Positions 25,079 through 34,905 of a stretch of DNA of 64,000 nucleotides are shown here, piece by piece. Source of the stretch: JABJAG01 sp965222215 (GTDB lineage: Bacteria > Pseudomonadota > Alphaproteobacteria > UBA6615); the NCBI GenBank assembly GCA_965222215.1, contig OZ244931.1, positions 1,240,001 through 1,304,000 of the forward strand, given 5' to 3'. Made by a program: the position numbers and the translations under genes. The notes beneath the pieces are model-generated. The model saw only the letters and a program-made list of their open reading frames with translations. It was not told where the DNA came from and made no database searches. The stretch's first letter is position 1. Every line of letters begins with the position of its first letter.

Positions 25079-26665
25079 CTAGCGCTCGGCGACGGTGGTC
25101 TGCGCTTCGTTGAGAAGGGAGCGGTAGAGCACGGGATCGGAGATGATCGCGCGCGCGACCGCAAGATCGACGTCCGGTGTACCGCCGTCCGACGGGCACA
25201 ACTCGCGCAAGTTTTCACGGTTTACGCTGTCCGCATTGCCGGTCGCGCGCCATGCGCTCAGGCGACCGGCGAGAATTTCCTCGCCGTGACGAACGGCGGG
25301 GACCAGTTTTTCCGCATTTTTCGTGTCGCCGCCGCCATGCGTACAGACCGACGGCAGCACGCCCAGTTCATGCAGGCGATAGCCGGATGGTGCGAGGAAA
25401 CGGGACCAAGTGAGCGTCATTTCACCATTGTTGGGAAGCAGGAGCACGGACTGGACCGTGCCCTTGCCGAAGGAATTGGTGCCGATGACGATTGCACGGC
25501 CATTGTCCTGCAAGGCCGCGGCGACAATTTCAGATGCCGATGCCGAATTGCCGTTGATCAGCACAACCATGGGCAGACCGCGGGCGACGTCTCCCTGCGC
25601 GGCGCGGAACACCTGCCGGCTGCCCGGGTGCCGGCCGCGTGTGGCGGTGATGGCACCGCCGTCGAGGAACATGTCGGATACCTTGATCGACGAATCGAGC
25701 CGACCGCCGGGGTTCGAACGGAGGTCGAGCACGAAGCCCAGCGGCGGGCCCTCTGCGGCACGCATTTCCTTGCGGACAAGCCGCTCGAGACGTTGGGCCG
25801 AATTCACGTTGAAGCCGGACAGCGCGATCGTGGCCACGTTGTCCGTTCGTTCGACCTGGGTTGTCTCTGGTACGACGTGGCGTCGGGTGATCGAAATCGG
25901 GATCGGCTGACGGGCGCCTTCGCGCTTCACGGTAAACGCCACGCGGGTGTCGATCGGTCCGCGGAGGCGGGTCACGAGATCGCGCTGCGTCCAGCCGGCA
26001 ATCGGCTCGCCGTCGACATGGGTCATACGGTCCTGGGGCAGGACACCCGCATCGGCTGCGGGGCCGTTCTCGTTCACGCTGATGATAAGGGCGTCGTTTT
26101 CCTCCATACGGATCGACACGCCGATCCCGCCGAATCCGTCGCGATAGGCGCGTTTTTCGCTCGCCGTTTCGGCATCGTCATAGCGCGAGAAACGGTCGAG
26201 CGGCTTCAGCACGCCGTCGAAAACGGCCTTGAAGACCGTCTCCGCCCGCGCGCTGGCGATCGTCGGGGAGGCGCGCCGCGCGACGGCAATCGCATCGACC
26301 GTCGCGGCGCTCCATGCATCCGGGTTGCTCGTGCGCGGTGTCGGGACGGAACCCGCGAGGCTGCCGTCGTAGAAAATCTCGATGCGCTGCGCTTTACCCT
26401 GGATATTGAGCCGGGAATCGATCTGACGCAGGCCGGACAGGCCGCTTACACTCAAGTCGCGGAGCGATACCGGGTCGATGTAGCGATCGTTGATGAAGCT
26501 GTAGCCGGTGTCGAACATGTTCCGGCTGTAGCGGTCCGTGTATTCGGCATCGATCCGGGGCCCGGTCTGGGCGCAGGCGGCGATGAAGAATACGAGGCCG
26601 GCCGCCAGCAATGCCGATCCGCAGGAAAAACTGTGTCTCATCGACTTGTGCATGGTTGAACACAT
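25079..26665 (-). CDS. S41 family peptidase (CtpA/Prc-like) lipoprotein
   Basis: A 528-residue envelope protease. The N-terminus has a lipoprotein-type signal ending FFIAACAQ. A PDZ domain lies at about 170-250 (GFGGIGVSIRMEENDALII, DRMTHVDGEPIAGW). The catalytic core holds the Ser nucleophile in INGNSASASEIVAAAL and the Lys base in GTNSFGKGTVQSV, the Ser-Lys dyad of C-terminal processing peptidases. Start choices are ATG at 26665, 26653 or 26641, all giving the same signal. It lies 45 bases downstream of rnr. Substrate unknown. Confidence 0.85.
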   Translation of the reverse strand: MCSTMHKSMRHSFSCGSALLAAGLVFFIAACAQTGPRIDAEYTDRYSRNMFDTGYSFINDRYIDPVSLRDLSVSGLSGLRQIDSRLNIQGKAQRIEIFYDGSLAGSVPTPRTSNPDAWSAATVDAIAVARRASPTIASARAETVFKAVFDGVLKPLDRFSRYDDAETASEKRAYRDGFGGIGVSIRMEENDALIISVNENGPAADAGVLPQDRMTHVDGEPIAGWTQRDLVTRLRGPIDTRVAFTVKREGARQPIPISITRRHVVPETTQVERTDNVATIALSGFNVNSAQRLERLVRKEMRAAEGPPLGFVLDLRSNPGGRLDSSIKVSDMFLDGGAITATRGRHPGSRQVFRAAQGDVARGLPMVVLINGNSASASEIVAAALQDNGRAIVIGTNSFGKGTVQSVLLLPNNGEMTLTWSRFLAPSGYRLHELGVLPSVCTHGGGDTKNAEKLVPAVRHGEEILAGRLSAWRATGNADSVNRENLRELCPSDGGTPDVDLAVARAIISDPVLYRSLLNEAQTTVAER

Positions 26666-26710
26666 ATCGCGTGGAGCCTTCCGGGGTAAAGAAGGCAGGT
26701 TAAAACTTCC

Positions 26711-28960
26711 TCACCGGCGCGGTGACTTTTTCGTGCGCTTCCGGCCGCGTTTGTCGGGGCGTTTGCGCCCGGACTTTCGAGGTTTCCGCTGTATTCGAAC
26801 CGGCGTTGCGGTGCCGGATTCCAACAAGTCGAAGATAGCCGAACCGCTCAACCCGTCCGCCTCGGCGATTCGGATCTCCACGGCATCGCCCAGACGGTGT
26901 TCTCCGCCGAACTCGCTCCGCAAGGTCTGGGTGCGCGGGTCGAAGCGGGGCCGTCCGCCCGGGATGCGCGAGGCCGGGATGAAGCCCTCCGCACCGCTGT
27001 CGTCAATGGCGACGAACAGCCCGGCGCGCGTCACGCCCCGGATCGTGCCGTCGAAACTCTGGCCGATGCGTGTGGCCAGATAGGCGGCGGTGTAGCGGTC
27101 GTTCGCGTCGCGTTCGGCGCTCACCGCGCGGCGCTCGGTTCTGGAAATGTGTTCGCCGATCTCCTCGAATCGCTCGCGTTCTCCGGGGTCGAGGCCGTCG
27201 GAGCCGAGGCGCAACCCGGAGATCAGCGCACGATGAACGAGCAGGTCCGCATAGCGCCGGATCGGCGAGGTGAAATGCGCATAGTCTCTTAGCGCCAGGC
27301 CGAAATGGCCGATGTTGTCGGGGTTGTACTCGGCCTGCATCTGGCTGCGGAGCACGATCTCGTTGACGGTGCGTTCGTCGGGCGTGCCCCGGACCCTGGA
27401 GAGGATGGCGTTGAAATCCTTCGGCCGCAGGGTGCCGCCGCGCGCCAGATTGACGCCGAAGCCCGCGAGTACCTCGCGCAGGTCCTCGAGCTTTTCGAGA
27501 GAAGGTTCGTCGTGCACCCGGTACATCGCGGGCTGGCGCAACCGCTGCAGTTCGCGCGCCGCCGCCACGTTGGCCGCGATCATGAATTCCTCGATCAGCC
27601 GATGACTGTCGAGGCGTGCGACGGGGGCGATGTTCACAACGTTGCCATCGTCGTCGAGCACGATCTTGCGTTCCGGCAGGTCGAGATCCAGTGCCCCCCT
27701 TGCGCGCCGCGCCTTCGCCAGGCTTTCGAACGCGCCGTAGAGGCGGTCGAGGTGGCCGGGTGCGACCGGGTCATCGTTCGCATCGCGGGCTGCCTGGACC
27801 TGCTCGTAGGTGAGCCGAGCGCGTGAGCGCATCAGGCCGCGGCTGAACTTGTGGCGTTTGAGTGTTCCGTCGCTGCCGACCCATAGATCGGCGGCCATAC
27901 AGGCCCGGTCCTCGTCCGGCCGCAGCGAACAAAGGCCGTTTGAAAGCGCTTCCGGCAGCATTGGCACGACGCGATCGGGGAAATACACAGAGTTGCCGCG
28001 CTTGTAGGCCTCGCGGTCGAGAGGCGAGCCGGGGCGGACATAGCCGGCGACATCCGCGATGGCGACGATCAGATGCCAGCCGCCGGGATTGTCGGGGCTG
28101 TTGTCCGGCTCGGCGAATACCGCGTCGTCGAAATCGCGGGCATCCGCGCCGTCGATGGTGACGAGTGGGATACCCCGCAGGTCGGTGCGTTCGCCGAGTT
28201 CAGGCGCCGCCGCCGCCTCGGCTTCGGCAACGACATTGTCGGGAAAGTGATCGGGAATACCTGCACGGTGGATCGCGATCCGGCTGATCGCGTCCGGCGC
28301 ATCTCCCGCGCCGATGTTCTCGATAATCCTTGCCTGGGGCATGCCGAGGCGGCGGGCCGGCAGCAGCTCGACGACGACAAGATCGCCGTCTTCCGTGTCG
28401 ACATTGCCGCTGCCGGCCGCGAGGAAATCGCCCCGGTGGCCGCGCTCGAGCGGCGCGATGCGTCCGCCGTCCTGGCTGTCGCGGTACCGGCCGACGACGG
28501 TTTCGGTGCGGCTCTGGGCCGGGCGCAGAGGGGTGGCCACGTAGCGGTTCTCGCCACGCGGGGTCAGGCGCGCAACGATCCGGTCCCCGACGCCGGGTGC
28601 CGGCATGTTCCGGCGCGGGGGACGAACCTCGATTATCGGTGGCGTGTCGCCGGAATGCCCGTCGACGGGTCTGGCGCTCAATTCGCCGTCATCGTCCACA
28701 CCCGTGATTTCCAGAACGGCAACGGGGGGAAGCTGCGCGGCGATCCGCCATCGGCGGCCCTGGATACGCTCTATGCGCCCGTCGTCTTCGAGTTTGCGCA
28801 AAATTTGGCGCAACTCCGTGCGCTGCCCGCCTTTCAACGCGAACATGCGCGCAAACTCGCGTGTCGGCAGCGCTTCGTCCGATGCGCGGAGGACGTCGAG
28901 GATCGTATCGGGATCCGGGAGGCCTTCGAAAGCCGGCCTCTTGCCCTTGCTGTCAGTCAA
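26711..28960 (-). CDS. rnr: Ribonuclease R
   Basis: 3'-5' exoribonuclease that degrades structured RNA. The 749 residues show an N-terminal winged-helix region (TREFARMFALKGGQRTELRQ), cold-shock-like OB domains, the RNB catalytic domain with the Asp cluster DGADARDFDDAVFAEPD, and a C-terminal S1 domain (FDGTIRGVTRAGLFVAI), then a very basic Lys/Arg tail. It begins 9 bases after topA and may be cotranscribed with it, an arrangement known in alphaproteobacteria. Confidence 0.95.
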   Translation of the reverse strand: MTDSKGKRPAFEGLPDPDTILDVLRASDEALPTREFARMFALKGGQRTELRQILRKLEDDGRIERIQGRRWRIAAQLPPVAVLEITGVDDDGELSARPVDGHSGDTPPIIEVRPPRRNMPAPGVGDRIVARLTPRGENRYVATPLRPAQSRTETVVGRYRDSQDGGRIAPLERGHRGDFLAAGSGNVDTEDGDLVVVELLPARRLGMPQARIIENIGAGDAPDAISRIAIHRAGIPDHFPDNVVAEAEAAAAPELGERTDLRGIPLVTIDGADARDFDDAVFAEPDNSPDNPGGWHLIVAIADVAGYVRPGSPLDREAYKRGNSVYFPDRVVPMLPEALSNGLCSLRPDEDRACMAADLWVGSDGTLKRHKFSRGLMRSRARLTYEQVQAARDANDDPVAPGHLDRLYGAFESLAKARRARGALDLDLPERKIVLDDDGNVVNIAPVARLDSHRLIEEFMIAANVAAARELQRLRQPAMYRVHDEPSLEKLEDLREVLAGFGVNLARGGTLRPKDFNAILSRVRGTPDERTVNEIVLRSQMQAEYNPDNIGHFGLALRDYAHFTSPIRRYADLLVHRALISGLRLGSDGLDPGERERFEEIGEHISRTERRAVSAERDANDRYTAAYLATRIGQSFDGTIRGVTRAGLFVAIDDSGAEGFIPASRIPGGRPRFDPRTQTLRSEFGGEHRLGDAVEIRIAEADGLSGSAIFDLLESGTATPVRIQRKPRKSGRKRPDKRGRKRTKKSPRR

Positions 28961-28969
28961 ATGAGTGGC

Positions 28970-31633
28970 CTAGTCCGCGCTGTCGGCGGGCTCTTCCTTC
29001 TTCTTTGCCGCTGTTTTCTTTTTCGCGGCCGGCTTCTTCTTGGCGGCGGCCTTCTTCTTCGGTGCGGCTTTCTTCTTCGCGGCGGGTTTCTTCTTCTCGG
29101 CCTGCTTGGCGACGCGCGCGGCGATCAGTTCGACAGCCTGTTCCAGCGTGACGGTCTGCGGGTCCTGGTCGCGCGGGATCGTCGCGTTGGTCTTGCCGTG
29201 CTTGACGTAGGGGCCGTAGCGACCGTCGTGCACGGTGATCGGCTTTTCGTCCTCGGGATGGTTGCCGAGTTCCTTGAGCGGCGCGGCGCGTCCGCGGCGG
29301 CCCTTGCCTTTCTCCGCGAGGACCGTGACGGCCCGGTTCAGGCCGACCGTCAGCACTTCGCGCGGTTCCGGCAGGGAGGCGTAGACCGTGCCGTGCTTCA
29401 CATAGGGGCCGTAGCGGCCGATGCCGGCCTGGATGACGACCCCGTCTTCCGGGTGCGGGCCGATATCGCGCGGCAGCGACAGGAGCTTAAGCGCCAGTTC
29501 AAGGTCGATCTCGTCGAGGCTGAAGCCGTCCGGGATCGACGTGCGTTTGGGTTTGGTGGCCTTCTTGCCTTCGCCCTCGGGCTCGCCGAGCTGGACATAG
29601 ACGCCGTAGGGGCCCTTGCGCAACGTGACGTCCTTGCCGCTTTCGGGGTCGGTGCCCAGTTCCTTCGGGCCGTTGGCGAGTTCCGCGGTTTCGTCTTCTC
29701 CGCCGTCGACGGCGAGTTTGCGGGTGTACTTGCACTCGGGATAGTTCGAGCAGCCGACGAACGGGCCGTGGCGGCCCAGGCGAAGGCCGAGACGGCCTTC
29801 GGTGCAGGCCGGGCAGGCGCGCGCGTCGGTGCCGTCCTCGCGTGTCGGGAAGAAGTGCGGACCCAGTTCCTCGTCGAGTGCGTCGAGCACCGAGCGGACA
29901 CGAAGTTCCTTGGTGCCGTCGATGGCTTCGGAGAAGTCCTTCCAGAAGTCGCGCAGCACGGCTTTCCAGTCGATGCGGCCCCCGGAGATGTCGTCGAGGC
30001 GCTCTTCCATCTGGGCCGTGAAGTCGTACTCGACGTAACGGTGGAAGAAGCTGCTGAGGAAGCTCACCACGAGCCGGCCCTGGTCCTCGGGCACGAAGCG
30101 CTTGCGGTCGAGCTGGACGTAGTTGCGGTCCTGCAGCACCTGGATGATCGACGCGTAGGTCGAGGGACGGCCGATGCCGAGCTCTTCCATGGTCTTGACG
30201 AGGCTTGCCTCGGTGTAGCGCGGCGGCGGCTGTGTGAAGTGCTGCTCCGGCTTGACCTCGCGCACACCGGCGGCTTCGCCCTCGGCCAACGGGGGCAGGC
30301 GGCGCTCGTCGTCATTGTCGCTGTCGTCGCCGGAAGGGTCGTCCTTGTCCTCGCGGTAGAGCTTCAGGAAGCCGTCGAAGGCAATAGTCTGGCCGTTCGC
30401 GCGCAATCCGATCTTGCCGTCGGCGGAGCGGAGATCGACCGCGACCCGGTCGATCTGGGCCTCGGCCATTTCCGACGCGATGGTGCGCAGCCAGATCAGT
30501 TCGTAGAGCTTGTAGAGATCGCCGTCGAGGACCGACTTGAGGCTCGCCGGGCGGCGGAACAGGTCCGTCGGGCGCACGGCCTCATGGGCTTCCTGGGCAT
30601 TCTTCGCGCGGGTGCGATACACGCGCGGCTTCTCCGGCAGGTATTCCTCGCCGTAGTCCTCGTCGATCAGACCGCGGCAACCCGAAATCGCTTCCTGGCT
30701 GAGGGTCACGCTATCGGTACGCATATATGTGATGAGGCCGACGGTCTCGCCGCCGATCTCCACGCCCTCATAGAGGCGCTGGGCGACCCGCATGGTCTGG
30801 GACGCGCCGAAGCCGAGCTTGCGCGAGGCCTCCTGCTGCAGGGTCGAGGTCGTGAAGGGCGGCTGCGGGTTGCGGCGGGTGCGCTTCTTCTCGACCGTCG
30901 CGATCTTAAAGGACGCGGCCTCGACTTCGCTCTTGGCCGCCATCGCCGCACCCTCGTTGCCGAGGTCGAAGCGGTCCAGCTTCTTGCCGTCGCGCTCCAC
31001 GAGCCGGGCCTCGAACTTGTCGCCCTTCGCGCTGTCCATCCCGACCTCGATGGACCAGTACTCCTGGGCGCGGAAGGCCTCGATCTCGGCCTCGCGTTCG
31101 CAGATCAACCGCAGTGCCACGGACTGCACGCGCCCCGCCGAGCGCGAGCCCGGCAGCTTGCGCCACAGCACTGGCGACAGGTTGAAGCCCACCAGGTAGT
31201 CGAGCGCGCGCCGGGCGAGGTAAGCCTCGACCAGTTCGTCATGGACGCCGCGCGGGTGGTTGAAGGCATCCTGGACGGCGCCCTTGGTGATCTCGTTGAA
31301 GACGACGCGCTTCACGTCGATGTTGTCGAGCAGGCCACGTTCGCGCAGAAGCTGCTCGATATGCCACGAAATGGCCTCGCCCTCGCGGTCGGGGTCGGTT
31401 GCCAGATACAGCGTGTCGGCGCCCTTCAGCGCGCTCACGATTTCCTTGATCGGCTTCTCGGACTTGGTGTCGACCGACCAGTCCATTTCGAAGTCTTCGT
31501 CCGGCCGGACCGAGCCGTCCTTGGGTGGAAGATCGCGGACATGACCATAGGACGCGAGCACCTTGTACTCGTCGCCGAGATACTTGTTGATGGTCTTGGC
31601 CTTCGACGGAGATTCGACGATGACGACGTTCAT
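28970..31633 (-). CDS. topA: DNA topoisomerase I
   Basis: Relaxes negative supercoils by a type IA mechanism. The 887 residues have the TOPRIM start MNVVIVESPSKAKTINKYLG, active-site Tyr303 in ITYMRTDSV, a zinc-finger CPAC...GCSNYPECKY near 590-620, repeated GPYGVYVQLGEP- and GRYGPYVKHG-type topoisomerase C-terminal repeats, and a long Lys/Ala-rich tail. The tail probably gives nonspecific DNA binding. It lies in the run dprA-topA-rnr; gap to dprA is 63 bases. Confidence 0.97.
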   Translation of the reverse strand: MNVVIVESPSKAKTINKYLGDEYKVLASYGHVRDLPPKDGSVRPDEDFEMDWSVDTKSEKPIKEIVSALKGADTLYLATDPDREGEAISWHIEQLLRERGLLDNIDVKRVVFNEITKGAVQDAFNHPRGVHDELVEAYLARRALDYLVGFNLSPVLWRKLPGSRSAGRVQSVALRLICEREAEIEAFRAQEYWSIEVGMDSAKGDKFEARLVERDGKKLDRFDLGNEGAAMAAKSEVEAASFKIATVEKKRTRRNPQPPFTTSTLQQEASRKLGFGASQTMRVAQRLYEGVEIGGETVGLITYMRTDSVTLSQEAISGCRGLIDEDYGEEYLPEKPRVYRTRAKNAQEAHEAVRPTDLFRRPASLKSVLDGDLYKLYELIWLRTIASEMAEAQIDRVAVDLRSADGKIGLRANGQTIAFDGFLKLYREDKDDPSGDDSDNDDERRLPPLAEGEAAGVREVKPEQHFTQPPPRYTEASLVKTMEELGIGRPSTYASIIQVLQDRNYVQLDRKRFVPEDQGRLVVSFLSSFFHRYVEYDFTAQMEERLDDISGGRIDWKAVLRDFWKDFSEAIDGTKELRVRSVLDALDEELGPHFFPTREDGTDARACPACTEGRLGLRLGRHGPFVGCSNYPECKYTRKLAVDGGEDETAELANGPKELGTDPESGKDVTLRKGPYGVYVQLGEPEGEGKKATKPKRTSIPDGFSLDEIDLELALKLLSLPRDIGPHPEDGVVIQAGIGRYGPYVKHGTVYASLPEPREVLTVGLNRAVTVLAEKGKGRRGRAAPLKELGNHPEDEKPITVHDGRYGPYVKHGKTNATIPRDQDPQTVTLEQAVELIAARVAKQAEKKKPAAKKKAAPKKKAAAKKKPAAKKKTAAKKKEEPADSAD

Positions 31634-31696
31634 GGAAACCGGTTTCGCTTTCGGTCAGTGCGCCCGTGGACCCTGTAAGTCGCGGATTTATATAAG

Positions 31697-32818
31697 CTAA
31701 ATCGCCGCGACCCGGTTGCCCGGATGCCGTTCGAGGCGGCCTGCCAATTCCAGTTCCAGCAGGATCGTTCGTACGACAGGGGCGGTTAATTGGCACCGCC
31801 GCACGATTTCGTCAACCGCGACGGGTTCCGGCGACAAACAATTCACGACCGCATCGCGATGCGCCGACGGGTCGATATCGTTGCCCGCAGCGGGTGGTTC
31901 CGGCACGGTATCGCGGCGTTCGGTCCCGGTTCGGACGCGCGTTCCCTGCGCATCGAGCATGGGCCGGATCGCTTCTAGAATATCGTCCGCGTCACGGACC
32001 AGCGTCGCCCCGTCGCGGATCAATCGGTTCGCCCCGTCGGACCGGGGATCGAGGGGCGAACCGGGCACGGCCAGCACGTCGCGGCCCTGTTCTCCGGCCA
32101 TGCGCGCTGTGATGAGCGAGCCGGATCGCTGCGCTGCCTCGACGATCACGACGGCCAGCGACAGGCCGGAGACGATCCGGTTGCGGCGCGGGAAATGCCG
32201 CGCCTGCGGTTTCGTGCCTGGCGGCATTTCGGTCACCGCTGCGCCCGCTTGCGCGATCCGTTCATAGAGTTCGGTGTTTTCCGGCGGGTAGACGATGTCG
32301 ATGCCGCCGGCCATGGCCGCGACGGTGACGCCGCCGCCATCCAGCGCGCCCGTGTGTGCGGCCGTGTCGATGCCGCGCGCCAGACCGGACACGATGGAGA
32401 TGTCGGCGGTACTCGCGAGATCGCGCGCGATGGTTTCGGCGAGGCGGCGTCCGTTCGCCGACGCATTGCGCGCGCCGACGATGCCGATACCCGGTCGCGA
32501 CAGGAGGGCGGGGTCGCCAAGCACCGCCAATACGGGCGGCGCATCGTCGATCTGGGCGAGTGCATCCGGGTATTCGGGTTCGCCCAGCGTGATCGCGCGT
32601 GCGCCGAGCGTATCGAGCCATTCGAGTTCGGCTTCCGCCGCCTCCGCGGGTGTGACATCCAGCTTGCGCGACGCGAGGTCGGGCAGACCCTCGATCGCAT
32701 CGCTGGCGCTGCCGAAATGCGCCATGAGCTCGCGCCAGGTGATCGGGCCGATACTCTCGGTCCGGATCAGGCGCAGGCGGTCGCGTCGTTCGCGTTCGGT
32801 GATGGGTTCGCCGGTCAC
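31697..32818 (-). CDS. dprA: DNA-processing protein DprA
   Basis: Loads RecA on incoming single-stranded DNA during transformation. The 373 residues show an N-terminal SAM-like helical part, the Rossmann-like core with GIVGARNASANGRRLAETIA (about 110-130), SGLARGIDTAAHTGALDGG and EMPPGTKPQARHFPRRNRI, and a C-terminal winged-helix-like domain (AVNCLSPEPVAVDEIVRRCQ). The pair of domain boundaries is typical. It lies downstream of plsY by 55 bases. Confidence 0.95.
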   Translation of the reverse strand: MTGEPITERERRDRLRLIRTESIGPITWRELMAHFGSASDAIEGLPDLASRKLDVTPAEAAEAELEWLDTLGARAITLGEPEYPDALAQIDDAPPVLAVLGDPALLSRPGIGIVGARNASANGRRLAETIARDLASTADISIVSGLARGIDTAAHTGALDGGGVTVAAMAGGIDIVYPPENTELYERIAQAGAAVTEMPPGTKPQARHFPRRNRIVSGLSLAVVIVEAAQRSGSLITARMAGEQGRDVLAVPGSPLDPRSDGANRLIRDGATLVRDADDILEAIRPMLDAQGTRVRTGTERRDTVPEPPAAGNDIDPSAHRDAVVNCLSPEPVAVDEIVRRCQLTAPVVRTILLELELAGRLERHPGNRVAAI

Positions 32819-32873
32819 GCGCGCGAGGATGAACCGCGCCGCGCGGGACGGTCAACTCGAAGTGCAGTTCACA

Positions 32874-33560
32874 CTAGGAAGCGCTTCGCTTCAGCTTGAT
32901 CCGCGATTCCTCGCCGCGCAGCAGCCGGCGGATGTTGCCCGCGTGGCGGATCCAGACCAGGACGGTGAGGAAGATCGAGATGCCTGCGACCTGCGGCCCG
33001 CCGAGATACCAGCCGATGACGGGGGCGGCCGCAATCGAGACGAGCGCGGCCAGCGACGAATATCGGAAGATCAGCGCCACGGCGAGCCACGTGGCCAAAG
33101 TCGCCAGGCCCGTGGCCCAGGACAGGCCCAGCAGCACGCCGATGGTCGTGGCGACGCCCTTGCCGCCGCGGAATTTGAGCCAGACCGGAAACAGGTGGCC
33201 GAGGACCACGGCGATCGCGACGAAAAAGGTGATGTCCGGCCCGAGGAAATAGAAGCTGAGGAACACGGCGGCGAAGCCCTTGCCGATGTCGAGCAGCAGG
33301 GTTGCGGCGGCGAGCTTCCTGCTGCCGGTGCGCAGCACATTGGTCGCGCCGATGTTGCCGGATCCGATCTTGCGGATATCCTCTTTCCCGGACGCGCGCG
33401 TCAGCAGCAGGCCGAACGGGATCGAGCCGAGGATGTAGGCGACGAGGATGGGCGGCAGGAAGATTTGCCAGCCGTAGACGACATTCTTCCAGTCGGGAAC
33501 GGAGAAGGTGGACTGGAAAGCGCTCCAGTAGAACAGGAGCGGGCTGGCGCCGTCTTCCAT
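32874..33560 (-). CDS. plsY: Glycerol-3-phosphate acyltransferase PlsY
   Basis: Integral membrane acyltransferase using acyl-phosphate to make lysophosphatidic acid, the first committed step of phospholipid synthesis. Family motifs: YILGSIPFGLLLTR, GSGNIGATNVLRTG (motif 1), and KFRGGKGVATTIGVLLG (motif 2), over about five to six membrane segments. The protein is 228 residues, some 25 longer than usual, because of an N-terminal extension before the first helix; a shorter internal start is possible. Confidence 0.95.
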   Translation of the reverse strand: MEDGASPLLFYWSAFQSTFSVPDWKNVVYGWQIFLPPILVAYILGSIPFGLLLTRASGKEDIRKIGSGNIGATNVLRTGSRKLAAATLLLDIGKGFAAVFLSFYFLGPDITFFVAIAVVLGHLFPVWLKFRGGKGVATTIGVLLGLSWATGLATLATWLAVALIFRYSSLAALVSIAAAPVIGWYLGGPQVAGISIFLTVLVWIRHAGNIRRLLRGEESRIKLKRSAS

Positions 33561-33578
33561 CGTCAGTCCGCTTCCACG

Positions 33579-34892
33579 TCAGTCTGCGTCGCCGACGCGG
33601 TAGATGGTGCGCCCGTCCACGACGGTTCTCAGGACGCCGCCTTGCACCAGCCGGCTGTCGAACGGCGAGCTTTTCGACTTGGAGACGAACGCGTCGGGGT
33701 CGATGCGCCCGGGTTTATCGGGATCGAAGATCACGAGGTCCGCCGGTGCGCCGGCCACGAGGCGTCCGGTCGGGAGTTCGAGCAGTTTCGAAGGTGCGCT
33801 CGTTACCTTTGCCAGCGCGTCGGGCAACTCGAGGTGGCCGTTGTGGACGAGCTCGAGCGTCAGCGCGAGCAGGCTTTCGAGGCCGGCCGCGCCGAACTCC
33901 GCCAGCTCGAACGGCAGGCGCTTGGATTCCTGGTCCTGCGGAAAGTGGTCCGAAGCGATGCAGTCGATGGTGCCGTCGGCAATGCCCGCGACGACAGCCT
34001 GCCGGTCGTCCTCGCTGCGCAGCGGCGGCGACAATTTCGCAAAGGTCCGGTATTCGCCGACCGCCAGTTCGTTCAGCGCGAAATAGGGCGGCGCGGTGTC
34101 GCAGGTGACCCGCAACCCTTCGGCCTTTGCGCGGCGTATGCGCTCGATGCCGTCCGCCGTGGACACATGCGCGGCGTGGTAGCGTCCGCCCGTCATCTTC
34201 ACGAGCGACAGGTCGCGCTCGAGCATGATCGTCTCGGCCTCGCGCGGGATGCCGGGCAGGCCGAGCCGCGTGGACAATTCACCCGACTGCATGACCCCGC
34301 CGCCGGCGAGATTGGGCTCTTCCGCGTGCTGGACGATCAGCGCGTCATAGGCCAGGGCGTATTTCAAAGCTCGCGACAACGTCTTGGCGTTGGCGACGGA
34401 GCGCCGCCCGTCGGTGAAGGCGATGGCACCGGCCTCTTTCAGGAGGCCCATCTCGACGATCTCGTCGCTGTCGCCGCCACGCGTTACCGTGGCGTAGGCG
34501 AAGACCTTCACGAGTTTCACGTCGCGCGCGCGGCGGGCGACGAACTCCAGCACGGACGCGTCGTCGATCGCCGGTTCGGTGTCGGGCAGCGTGACGACGG
34601 CGGTGACGCCGCCGGCCGCGGCGGCGCGGCTGCCGCTCTCGATGTCTTCCTTGTGTTCGGAGCCGGGTTCGCCGAAATCGACGCGCATGTCGACAAGTCC
34701 CGGGGCCAGCACCGCACCGCCACAATCGACGATCTCGGCGTCGGCGGGCCGGCCGCCGTTGAAGATATCCGGGCCCAGGGCGACGATGCTCTCGCCGTCG
34801 GTCAGGACGCCGCCCGATGCGCTGGCGGCGTGGTCGACGCCGGACGCCGGGTCGATCACCCGGGCGTTGATATAGGCGACCTTGCCGGTCAT
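33579..34892 (-). CDS. pyrC': Dihydroorotase-like protein with degenerate active site (pseudo-DHOase, PyrC')
   Basis: A 437-residue amidohydrolase-fold protein of the class I dihydroorotase family, next to pyrB. The metal-binding HxH is replaced: the segment reads PGLVDMRVDFGEPGSEH with Arg70 and Asp72 where active enzymes have His. The usual THHL-type region reads CDTAPPYFALNE. HVST and SDHFPQDQES are kept in part. Known PyrC' proteins in Pseudomonas are inactive but hold the aspartate carbamoyltransferase complex together. This protein likely does the same, so an active dihydroorotase must be encoded elsewhere. It is 18 bases upstream of plsY. Confidence 0.85.
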   Translation of the reverse strand: MTGKVAYINARVIDPASGVDHAASASGGVLTDGESIVALGPDIFNGGRPADAEIVDCGGAVLAPGLVDMRVDFGEPGSEHKEDIESGSRAAAAGGVTAVVTLPDTEPAIDDASVLEFVARRARDVKLVKVFAYATVTRGGDSDEIVEMGLLKEAGAIAFTDGRRSVANAKTLSRALKYALAYDALIVQHAEEPNLAGGGVMQSGELSTRLGLPGIPREAETIMLERDLSLVKMTGGRYHAAHVSTADGIERIRRAKAEGLRVTCDTAPPYFALNELAVGEYRTFAKLSPPLRSEDDRQAVVAGIADGTIDCIASDHFPQDQESKRLPFELAEFGAAGLESLLALTLELVHNGHLELPDALAKVTSAPSKLLELPTGRLVAGAPADLVIFDPDKPGRIDPDAFVSKSKSSPFDSRLVQGGVLRTVVDGRTIYRVGDAD

Positions 34893-34905
34893 TTCGTTGC
34901 AAGCC

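Noticed and set aside
28073..31678. A 1201-codon open frame on the plus strand across rnr and topA
   Set aside because: It is antisense to two certain genes and results from GC-rich third positions removing stops; the translation has no recognisable domain.
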